From positions 629,501-693,500 of the forward strand of contig NZ_JAVQLW010000001.1 of the NCBI RefSeq assembly GCF_031822435.1: DNA of 64,000 nucleotides, in the 5' to 3' direction. This DNA is from Paracoccus sp. MBLB3053. Lineage in GTDB: Bacteria > Pseudomonadota > Alphaproteobacteria > Rhodobacterales > Rhodobacteraceae. A model generated the notes under the pieces. It saw nothing but the letters and a program-made list of their open reading frames with translations. It searched no databases and was not told the origin of the DNA. Positions 55,004-64,000 of the stretch are shown here, one piece after another (positions within the stretch are counted from its first letter, which is position 1; every line of letters starts with the position of its first letter). Position numbers and translations under genes: made by a program.

Positions 55004-56373
55004 GAACGGTAATCGGCGTTGATGTCGATATAGCCATGGGTGAGGTCGCAGGTCCAGACCGTGCGCTTGGCCTTGCCCAGGCCAAGGTCGACGCCGAGAA
55101 CCAGGTGATCCTGCTTCATATAGGCGCTGGCCGCCGCCTCATCATAGGACGGAGCGCGCCAGCCATTCTCGGCCAGGATCATGTCGCCGAAGCGAATGGT
55201 CAGGCGATCACGATCGGCCTGCGCCCCCGACTTGCCGACGGCCATGACCACGCGCCCCCAATTCGCATCCTCGCCCGCGATCGCGGTCTTGACCAACGGA
55301 GAGTTTGCGATGGCCATGGCGACGCGATGCGCGTCCTGAACACTCGCCGCACCGGTGACATTGACCTCGACGAATTTCGTCGCGCCCTCACCGTCCTTCA
55401 CGACCTGGTGCGCCAGGTCCGTCATCACCTCGCCAAGCGCCTTCGTGAACGCCCGCGCGGTCGCTGAGCGCATGTCCGTGATCGGTTCGGCCTCGGACTT
55501 GCCCGTCGCGGCCAGGATCAGCGCATCCGAGGTGGACGTGTCGCTGTCCACCGTGATGGCGTTGAACGTCGTTTCGAGCTGCTTTGACAACAGGCGCTGC
55601 AACAGTCCCGGTTCGACCATCGCATCCGTAAAGATGTAGACCAGCATCGTCGCCATGTCGGGCGCGATCATGCCCGAGCCCTTTGCGATGCCGACGATAT
55701 TGATCGTGCCGCCTTCGGCCTTGAAGCTTGCCTTGGCCCCTTTCGGAAAGGTGTCTGTGGTCATGATGGCATTTGCCGCAGCGGCAGCGCCGTCCTCACT
55801 AAGGTTGGCGCCAAGATCACCGATGATGGCGGTGATCCGGTCGGCCGGCAGCGGCTCTCCGATCACGCCGGTCGATGACGAAAAGACGCGGCTGCGCGGG
55901 ATCGACAGAACAGAGGCGACCCCGCCCGTCACCTTGTCGACCGAATCCTGCCCGTTCCGCCCGGTAAAGGCATTGGCGTTGCCCGAGTTCACGATGATCG
56001 CAGCGCCCTGGCTCAGATCCTGTTTGCCCGCAAGCTTGGCCTGGCAGTCAAGCACGCTGGCCGCCCGGGTCGAGGACTTGGTGAAAGCCCCGGCAATCGC
56101 CGTTCCCGGCGCAAGGCGCGCCAGCATCACGTCGGTCCGGCCCTTGTATTTCACGCCCGCCGCACCCGAGGCGAACTCGACACCGCGGATCACAGGAAGT
56201 TCCGGAAAACTCTTGGGGGCCAACGGCGAAACCGATTTGCCCTTTTTCGACTTCGAATCGATCCTGCTTTCGACCGAGGCTTCGAACTCGAGCGCGGTCT
56301 TTTTCAACTTCTGAAGTTTCTTCTTCAGTTTCTTCAGCCGTTCGGATTCACTCTGCTTGCCAGATTTTACCAC
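55000..56373 (-). CDS. argJ: Bifunctional glutamate N-acetyltransferase/amino-acid acetyltransferase, with N-terminal extension
   Basis: Arginine-pathway enzyme that recycles the acetyl group between N-acetylornithine and glutamate. 457 aa. The ArgJ core starts at VSPLAPKSFPELP (about residue 48) and includes AIIVNSGNANAFTG and the self-cleavage site PDMATML with nucleophile Thr242. The GTG start at 56373 has GGAGGAG 7 nt upstream, so the Lys/Glu-rich, probably helical first ~45 residues are genuinely translated; most ArgJ proteins lack them. Confidence 0.94.
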   Translation of the reverse strand: MVKSGKQSESERLKKLKKKLQKLKKTALEFEASVESRIDSKSKKGKSVSPLAPKSFPELPVIRGVEFASGAAGVKYKGRTDVMLARLAPGTAIAGAFTKSSTRAASVLDCQAKLAGKQDLSQGAAIIVNSGNANAFTGRNGQDSVDKVTGGVASVLSIPRSRVFSSSTGVIGEPLPADRITAIIGDLGANLSEDGAAAAANAIMTTDTFPKGAKASFKAEGGTINIVGIAKGSGMIAPDMATMLVYIFTDAMVEPGLLQRLLSKQLETTFNAITVDSDTSTSDALILAATGKSEAEPITDMRSATARAFTKALGEVMTDLAHQVVKDGEGATKFVEVNVTGAASVQDAHRVAMAIANSPLVKTAIAGEDANWGRVVMAVGKSGAQADRDRLTIRFGDMILAENGWRAPSYDEAAASAYMKQDHLVLGVDLGLGKAKRTVWTCDLTHGYIDINADYRS

Positions 56374-56376
56374 GGC

Positions 56377-57222
56377 TCACTCCTCCAGAAGCTCAGTCTT
56401 CTTCAGCAGTTCGGGGCTGAGCCCTTCGGTCTTCTCGACCTTGGCTTCGGCGACACGCTTCTCGATCTCGGCCTGAACCTTGTCACGACGGATCTGGACC
56501 ACCAGTTGATCCTTGACCTCTTCCATCGCGGGCGGGGTCACATCGCGCTGATCGACCAGCTTGATGACGTGCCAGCCGAACTGCGTTTCGACGGGCTCGG
56601 AGACCTCATCCTTTTTCAGCTTCTTCACGGCATCTGCAAAAGGCTGAACCATCTGTTCGGGCTGGAACCAGCCCAGGTCACCCTTGTTCGGTCCCGAACC
56701 AGGATCGGTCGATTTCTCGGCCGCAATCGCACCGAAATCTCCACCTTCCTCAAGCTGTTTTGCGATTTCTTCCGCCTCTTCCTTGGTGTTCACCAGGATG
56801 TGGGCCGCATTGTATTCGACCCTGGGTTCGGATTCTCCGCCGAAAACCTGCTCATATGCGGTCTTCAGCTCTTCTTCGCTCGGCTCGGCCTCGGCCACCT
56901 TCTCGAGCGCCGAACCGGCAAGATAGGCACGCCGTTCGATCTCAAGACCGATCTCGTCTCGCTTGCTCAGATCCTTGGCCGCAACCTGTGCTACGGCGGT
57001 CTGGCGGATCATCTGGTCCAGCATCAGATCCCACAAGGCGGTGTCAGGCAGCCCCTGCACGGATTGCGCATCCAACCCCTGCCGCATGGCGATCAACTGA
57101 CCCAGCGTGATCGTTTCACCGTTGACGGTTGCAACGACGGTATCGGCATCCTCTGCAAAGGCAGGGGCGGCACCGATGGAGACGGAGACCAGAGCCGTGG
57201 CGGCAAGAAGCGATTTCAGCAT
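56377..57222 (-). CDS. Periplasmic peptidyl-prolyl isomerase (parvulin)
   Basis: SurA/PrsA-like folding factor for exported proteins. 281 aa with signal peptide 1-23 (SIGAAPAFA). N-terminal helical chaperone segment; parvulin domain ~residues 135-230 with YNAAHILVNTKEEAEEIAKQ, DPGSGPNKGDLGWFQPEQMV and VETQFGWHVIKLVDQR. Charged C-terminal tail. Divergent from secA, a sensible partner in export. Confidence 0.93.
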   Translation of the reverse strand: MLKSLLAATALVSVSIGAAPAFAEDADTVVATVNGETITLGQLIAMRQGLDAQSVQGLPDTALWDLMLDQMIRQTAVAQVAAKDLSKRDEIGLEIERRAYLAGSALEKVAEAEPSEEELKTAYEQVFGGESEPRVEYNAAHILVNTKEEAEEIAKQLEEGGDFGAIAAEKSTDPGSGPNKGDLGWFQPEQMVQPFADAVKKLKKDEVSEPVETQFGWHVIKLVDQRDVTPPAMEEVKDQLVVQIRRDKVQAEIEKRVAEAKVEKTEGLSPELLKKTELLEE

Positions 57223-57286
57223 CCTATTCCCTTTCCTGGGAGTGGTTCATTTCTAGCCCCAACGCAGCGCTGAACCGGCGCAAGCG

Positions 57287-57315
57287 TTGACAGTAAGGCA
57301 TATGGGGCCTACATC
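57287..57315 (+). promoter_or_regulatory. Promoter of secA
   Basis: TTGACA (57287-57292), 17-bp spacer, TACATC (57310-57315), giving an ~118-nt leader to the secA ATG at 57440. Confidence 0.65.
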
Positions 57316-57439
57316 CGGCTCAACCGAAAATGCGCGCCCGTCGCCATTTTTCCGGCCCATGTGATAGGGCATGGCGAATGGTGGCGGCAAGTGGGCGGAA
57401 CGTCCCGCGCACCCCAGATACGCGATTTTGAAGGCTCAC

Positions 57440-60145
<2,706 letters not shown>

Positions 60146-60159
60146 GGTCAATCACAAGC

Positions 60160-60183
60160 AAAAGGGGCCCTGGGGCCCCTTTT
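60160..60183. terminator. Bidirectional terminator between secA and petR
   Basis: 10-bp stem AAAAGGGGCC/GGCCCCTTTT (60160-60169, 60174-60183) with CTGG loop. The A/T ends make it usable from both strands. Confidence 0.9.
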
Positions 60184-60204
60184 CGCATCGCGCCGAAGCA
60201 TGGT

Positions 60205-60921
60205 TCAGTCCGGCACCAGCATGTAGCCCGTTCCTCGCACGGTCTGCAGGTAGCGCGGCTCTTTCGGGTCGGGCTCGATCTTGCGCCGCAGACGCGTGAT
60301 CTGGACGTCAATCGCCCGCTCGGAGTTCTCGCCAGCCTCATCCGATGGGCTTCGTCCCAGATCCTCGATCAGTTCGGATCGGCTGACCGCCTGGCGGGGC
60401 GTATCGGCCAGGCGCCGCAGCAGCGCCTGTTCGGTGCCGGTCAGACGCAGGGGCAGTTCCCCCTGCCAAAGCTCGCCCTTGTCCGCATCATAGCGCAGAT
60501 GACCGATGGAGAGGAACTTCGGGCCCTTGCTCTCGGTTGCCGGAACCCGGCGCAGGATGGCCGCGATCCGCAAGAGCAACTCGCGCGGTTCGAAGGGCTT
60601 GGGCAGGTAATCGTCGGCACCGCTTTCCAGCCCCGAAATCCGGTCCTCCGTTTCGCCCTTGGCGGTCAGAAGCAGGATCGGCGTGGTCATGCGCTGACGC
60701 AGGTCGCGCGTCAGCGAAAACCCGTCCTCGCCCGGCATCATGACATCCAGGACGATGAGATCGAAATCAAGCCCAGACAGCAACCGCCGGGCATGGGCGG
60801 CATCGCGCGCGGTCGAGACAAGAAAGCCGCTTCGCACCAGAAAGCGCCGCAGCAGGCTGCGGATCCGCTCATCATCGTCGACGACCAGGATATGGGCCTG
60901 GGGCTGGTCTTGGTGTGTCAT
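60205..60921 (-). CDS. petR: OmpR-family response regulator (PetR-like)
   Basis: 238 aa: receiver domain with phosphoacceptor Asp59 in LIVLDVMMPGEDG and an acidic pair in VVDDDER, then a winged-helix DNA-binding domain ending RYLQTVRGTGYMLVPD. Overlaps the MarR gene by 4 nt. In Rhodobacter capsulatus the petP-petR operon has the same MarR/OmpR order and PetR is essential. No histidine kinase gene is adjacent, so its phosphodonor is unknown. Confidence 0.88.
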   Translation of the reverse strand: MTHQDQPQAHILVVDDDERIRSLLRRFLVRSGFLVSTARDAAHARRLLSGLDFDLIVLDVMMPGEDGFSLTRDLRQRMTTPILLLTAKGETEDRISGLESGADDYLPKPFEPRELLLRIAAILRRVPATESKGPKFLSIGHLRYDADKGELWQGELPLRLTGTEQALLRRLADTPRQAVSRSELIEDLGRSPSDEAGENSERAIDVQITRLRRKIEPDPKEPRYLQTVRGTGYMLVPD

Positions 60922-61436
60922 TTCGGGTCTGAGAGATCCTTCAGGGCATTGAATTGCCGCAGGGTATCACGGTCCATCATTGCCTCAAGCACCAGACGAA
61001 AGCCGGCGACGGCCTGGGGGCCGGCCGCCCGATACGCGGCACGCATCCGGGCACGCTGCGTCTCGGACAGGCGACGCTCCAGGGACGCCCCCTTCTCGCT
61101 CAGGAAAAGCTGCCGCTCGCGCCGGTCGCGATGACCGACACGGCTTTCGACCAGCCCATCTTCGATGAGCGTCCGAAGGACACGGTTCAGCGATTGCTTG
61201 GTCACGCCCAGAACATCCAGCAGCGCCGTCACCGTCAGTCCGGGCTCGCGGTGGATGAAATGCAGCGCGCGGTGGTGGGCGCGACCATAGTCCATGTCGG
61301 CCAGGATCAGGTCCGGATCGGCAGTGAAGGCCCGGTAGGCGAAGAACATCGCCTCGATGCCTCGGCGCAGTTGCTCATCCGTCAGAAACAGGAGATTCTC
61401 ACCACCGACGGGTGCAATGCCGACTTTGTTCTGCAT
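60918..61436 (-). CDS. petP: MarR-family regulator (PetP-like)
   Basis: 172 aa from ATG 61436, with GGGGAAACC upstream; an ATG at 61454 is also possible. HTH around GLTVTALLDVLGVTKQSLNR and wing with SRVGHRDRRERQLFLSEKG. The first gene of a two-gene operon with the PetR-like regulator, as in Rhodobacter. Divergent from ilvE with 151 bp between. Confidence 0.85.
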   Translation of the reverse strand: MQNKVGIAPVGGENLLFLTDEQLRRGIEAMFFAYRAFTADPDLILADMDYGRAHHRALHFIHREPGLTVTALLDVLGVTKQSLNRVLRTLIEDGLVESRVGHRDRRERQLFLSEKGASLERRLSETQRARMRAAYRAAGPQAVAGFRLVLEAMMDRDTLRQFNALKDLSDPK

Positions 61437-61587
61437 GGTTTCCCCGTATTGCATGGCTCTTATTACGTCAGACTTGTTGACTTTCCAATCACCAATGGAT
61501 AGCTCAAACCCTGAGTTGCGCAACTTTATATGCGGATACTGGCAAGATGGCGCAACAATCTGAAAAACAGACCGGCCGGAGGACAAA

Positions 61588-62457
61588 ATGGCAGGCGCTT
61601 ACGACGATCGTGACGGCAAAATCTGGATGGATGGCAAGCTTGTGGAATGGCGCGATGCCAATGTTCACATTCTGACCCACGGCCTGCATTACGCAAGCTC
61701 GGTATTCGAGGGCGAGCGCTGCTATAGCGGCAAGATTTTCAAGGGCCATGAGCATTCGCTTCGACTGATCGAATCGGCCCGCCTGCTCGATATGGAATCG
61801 CCGTATACGGCCGAGGAAATCGACGCGGCAAAGGAAGCGGTCCTTGCGGCGAACGGCTTCACCGATGCCTATGTGCGTGCCGTGATGTGGCGGGGATCGG
61901 GTGAGGATATGGGCGTCTCCGCCTCACGCAACCCGGTGCGCTTGGCCATCGCGGCCTGGGAATGGGGCAACTATTACGGCGATGCGAAATGGCAGGGCGC
62001 CAAGCTCGATATCGCGAAATGGAAACGCCCGAGCCCGGAAACCATCCCGACCGCCGCCAAGGCCGCCGGTCTTTACATGATCTGCACCATGTCCAAGCAC
62101 GCGGCCGAGGCCAAGGGTTGCTCGGATGCGCTGTTCATGGACTGGGAAGGCTATGTTGCCGAAGCCACCGGCGCGAACGTCTTCTTCATCAAGGATGGCG
62201 AAGTCCACACCCCGCTGGCCGACCGCTTCCTGAACGGCATCACCCGCCAGACCATCGTGCAGATGCTGAAAGACAAGGGCGTTACCGTGCACGAGCGCCG
62301 CATCAAGCCCGAAGAACTGGACGGCTTCCAGGAATGCTTCCTGACTGGCACCGCTGCCGAAGTGACCCCGGTCGGCCAAATCGGAGACTGGCATTTCCAG
62401 GTCGGCCAGTTGACCCGCGACATCGCCGCGGATTACGAAACGCTGGTCCGCGCCTGA
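61588..62457 (+). CDS. ilvE: Branched-chain amino acid aminotransferase
   Basis: PLP class IV transaminase making Val/Ile/Leu. 289 aa; GGAGGACAAA precedes the ATG. Conserved stretches: DANVHILTHGLHYASSVFEG, the PLP Lys in MSKHAAEAKG(CSDALFMDW), GYVAEATGANVFFI and FLTGTAAEVTPVGQIGD. Isolated gene, ended by a strong hairpin. Confidence 0.95.
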   Translation: MAGAYDDRDGKIWMDGKLVEWRDANVHILTHGLHYASSVFEGERCYSGKIFKGHEHSLRLIESARLLDMESPYTAEEIDAAKEAVLAANGFTDAYVRAVMWRGSGEDMGVSASRNPVRLAIAAWEWGNYYGDAKWQGAKLDIAKWKRPSPETIPTAAKAAGLYMICTMSKHAAEAKGCSDALFMDWEGYVAEATGANVFFIKDGEVHTPLADRFLNGITRQTIVQMLKDKGVTVHERRIKPEELDGFQECFLTGTAAEVTPVGQIGDWHFQVGQLTRDIAADYETLVRA

Positions 62458-62480
62458 TCCGAGCGATCCCGTGACACCAG

Positions 62481-62512
62481 ACCGGCCGCGCCATCATGGC
62501 GCGGCCGGTTTG
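62481..62512 (+). terminator. Hairpin terminator after ilvE
   Basis: 13-bp perfect stem (62481-62493, 62497-62509) with 3-nt loop; only a short TTTG tail, so it is partly rho-independent at best. 23 nt after the stop. Confidence 0.7.
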
Positions 62513-62536
62513 CATTCCCGCATGTGATTTCCCGGA

Positions 62537-62740
62537 TCAGACGGTATGTCCGCGTTCGATCCTGGCGTATTCTGCAACGCGGCGTCCACTCGCGGCATCC
62601 TCCTTGCCCGCAGTCTTCTTCGGGCGGGAATGCAGCGCTCTGATCGATGGATGCTGTGCGGATTCGCGCTCTTGCCGGGTGTAGTTGCGCACGCGGCCAG
62701 AGCCAGTTTCGTGCGTCTTGTCAGCAATATGCCTGGTCAT
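62537..62740 (-). CDS. Small hypothetical basic protein (67 aa)
   Basis: Begins MTRHIADKTHETGSGRVRNY, preceded by GGGGGAG 8-9 nt upstream. Strongly basic (many Arg/Lys/His), no membrane segment, probably unstructured or nucleic-acid binding. Downstream of ptsN with a 63-bp gap in the same direction. No family recognised; the RBS is the main support. Confidence 0.45.
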   Translation of the reverse strand: MTRHIADKTHETGSGRVRNYTRQERESAQHPSIRALHSRPKKTAGKEDAASGRRVAEYARIERGHTV

Positions 62741-62803
62741 TGCACCAACTCCCCCTTTTTGGTGGAAGGCACTCTAGCACGGATCCAGGCCTATTTCACC
62801 CTG

Positions 62804-63268
62804 TCAAGCGGCCTTGATGCCAGGTGCGGCGGACAACATCGCGTGCAGGGCGACCGGATCGTCATTGGCGCGTAGCTTTCCGCGCAGATCCTGATCGCGC
62901 AAAGTCCGGGAAACCAGTGCCAGAGCCTTGAGATGGTCGACGCCCGAACTTTTCGGGGCGAGAAGGGCAAAGATCAGGTCCACCGGCTGTCGGTCGACGG
63001 CATCGAAATCCAAGGGCTTTTCAAGACGCAGGAACAGGCCCACGACGCGATCCAGACCATGCAGCCGGGCATGCGGAAGCGCAACACCGTGACCCACGCC
63101 GGTAGGGCCCAGCGATTCCCGTTCCTGCAATGCATCCAAGGTCTGGGCGGCGTCAACGCCGTAGACGCTTCGCGCCTGCTCGGCGATTTCCTGGAACAGC
63201 CTCTTCTTGCTCGTGCTCTGGGTCATCGTCCGCACTGCGGAGGGTGATAGAATGTCGCTGATTTGCAT
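62804..63268 (-). CDS. ptsN: Nitrogen PTS EIIA component
   Basis: 154 aa EIIA-Ntr; phospho-acceptor His66 in GVGHGVALPHARLHG. Regulatory PTS protein influencing K+ and nitrogen/carbon balance. Start 63268 is used because the frame open upstream adds non-homologous residues, although its RBS is weak. Downstream of hpf by 80 bp, as in many proteobacteria (rpoN-hpf-ptsN). Confidence 0.94.
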   Translation of the reverse strand: MQISDILSPSAVRTMTQSTSKKRLFQEIAEQARSVYGVDAAQTLDALQERESLGPTGVGHGVALPHARLHGLDRVVGLFLRLEKPLDFDAVDRQPVDLIFALLAPKSSGVDHLKALALVSRTLRDQDLRGKLRANDDPVALHAMLSAAPGIKAA

Positions 63269-63348
63269 GTTGCCCGAAATTGTCCAAGTCCCGGTCACGG
63301 ATTTCGCGACCGGGACAATTCATTTACCAGACTGCTCTGATACCCAGT

Positions 63349-63924
63349 CTAGCCCAAGTTGCGGGGATCGATCCAGCCCACGTTCCCGTCTTCCCGACGG
63401 TGGACCACGTTCACGCCCCCATGTTTTTCATTGCGGAACACCAGAAGAGGTGAGCCGGCCAACTCCATCTGCATCACCGCTTCTCCGACGGACAGCGTGG
63501 GAACACGCGTTTCCATCTCGGCGATGATCATGGGCTGCAGTCCATCCCCCTGCGATTCCCAATCGTCCTCGTCGGCGGCAAGGACATACATGCCCGCCTG
63601 TTCGAAGGCAACCGGCTCGGTCCTGTCCTTGTGATGGTCCTTGAGGCGACGCTTGTAGCGGCGCAGCTGCTTGTCCATCCGTTCCTTACACTGGTCAAAG
63701 GCCGCATAGATCTCGGTCGAGGCACCCTTGGCCTGCACGTTCAGCCCGGTCGAAAGATGCACCACGGCGTCACAAATGAATTCATGCGCGTTGCGGGAAA
63801 AAATGACGGTCGCGTCCGTCGGACGCTGGGAATATTTGTCTATCGTCTCGCCCAACTCGGTTTTCACATGCGTCGAGAGAGCATCCCCGACGTCAATCTG
63901 TTTTCCGCTGATCTGATAGCGCAT
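63349..63924 (-). CDS. hpf: Long-form ribosome hibernation promoting factor
   Basis: 191 aa: N-terminal HPF/RaiA domain (MRYQISGKQIDVGDALSTHV, AFDQCKERMDKQLRRYKRRL) and a C-terminal dimerisation domain (MIIAEMETRVPTLSVGEAVM, FRNEKHGGVNVVHRREDGNV). Long HPF makes 100S ribosome dimers directly. AAAGGACGGACC precedes the ATG. The 76 bases beyond it to the window end hold no gene I can identify. Confidence 0.95.
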   Translation of the reverse strand: MRYQISGKQIDVGDALSTHVKTELGETIDKYSQRPTDATVIFSRNAHEFICDAVVHLSTGLNVQAKGASTEIYAAFDQCKERMDKQLRRYKRRLKDHHKDRTEPVAFEQAGMYVLAADEDDWESQGDGLQPMIIAEMETRVPTLSVGEAVMQMELAGSPLLVFRNEKHGGVNVVHRREDGNVGWIDPRNLG

Positions 63925-64000
63925 GTTGGTCCGTCCTTTCGGTTGCCCGGCCTTGACTGAACGCCGCCCGCGGCATAGCCGACCGGGTTCGCAGGCGGGC

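Noticed and set aside
61437-61587. TTGCGCAA palindrome and TTGACT in the petP-ilvE gap as promoter elements
   Set aside because: No matching -10 at correct spacing on either strand; left unassigned.

Overview
The window is gene-dense, high-GC chromosome from an alphaproteobacterium of the Rhodobacteraceae/Paracoccaceae, most likely Paracoccus or a close relative. This is inferred from lineage-typical genes and gene pairs: a MarR/OmpR pair resembling petP-petR, DUF2794 and DUF1178 proteins, a long-form UrtB, a CobF-type precorrin methyltransferase, a lone long-form hpf next to ptsN, an NDUFAF5-like methyltransferase next to hemH, and a 43-codon small gene of a type I recall from this family. 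No rRNA, tRNA, CRISPR array, insertion sequence or prophage was seen. Most genes lie a few bases apart or overlap by ATGA, so this looks like core chromosome rather than an island.

Layout. 1-5.9 kb: urea ABC transporter urtABCDE on the minus strand (urtE runs off the left edge). 6-10.9 kb: lytic transglycosylase, small unknown protein, YbaK-type deacylase, GlsB-type membrane protein, dapD, LOG-family protein, and rsfS-rlmH. 11.4-16.5 kb: leuC and leuD separated by an oppositely transcribed membrane protein, a secreted EEP-fold protein and a short CobF-like methyltransferase. 16.5-18.3 kb: a possible structured RNA, then a c'-type cytochrome, cytochrome b561 and a mini-lipoprotein. 18.3-25.1 kb: parC (minus), SDR, twin-TM protein, PduO-type cobalamin adenosyltransferase, etfB-etfA, 3-hydroxybutyryl-CoA dehydrogenase. 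25.1-33.8 kb: pyrB - degenerate dihydroorotase - plsY, cobA, tusA-like/AEC permease/crotonase, DUF2794, DUF1178, waaA, rpe. 34-40 kb: hslO-nudL-cca-ABC exporter-RNA methyltransferase operon. 40-48.6 kb: two L,D-transpeptidases flanking a CAP lipoprotein, hemH and an NDUFAF5-like gene, comF-grxC-nitrilase-MarR, ubiG, pip, tspO. 48.6-54.2 kb: rimP-nusA-ylxR-infB with a promoter and an attenuator-like leader. 54.2-64 kb: 43-codon gene, mutT-argJ-parvulin (minus), secA (plus), petR-petP (minus), ilvE (plus), small unknown, ptsN and hpf (minus).

Together the genes cover urea uptake, leucine/lysine/arginine/pyrimidine synthesis, cobalamin and haem metabolism, fatty-acid electron transfer, envelope maintenance, translation and secretion. 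The points that stand out are a PyrC paralogue lacking the metal ligands and catalytic Asp of active dihydroorotases, next to pyrB; a 14-bp hairpin with a pyrimidine-rich anti-SD-like loop upstream of the cytochrome genes; an attenuator-like leader before rimP; a membrane-protein gene placed antisense between leuC and leuD; a Lys-rich N-terminal extension on ArgJ; and a conserved-looking 43-codon gene too short for normal ORF calling. I found no convincing wholly new multi-gene system.
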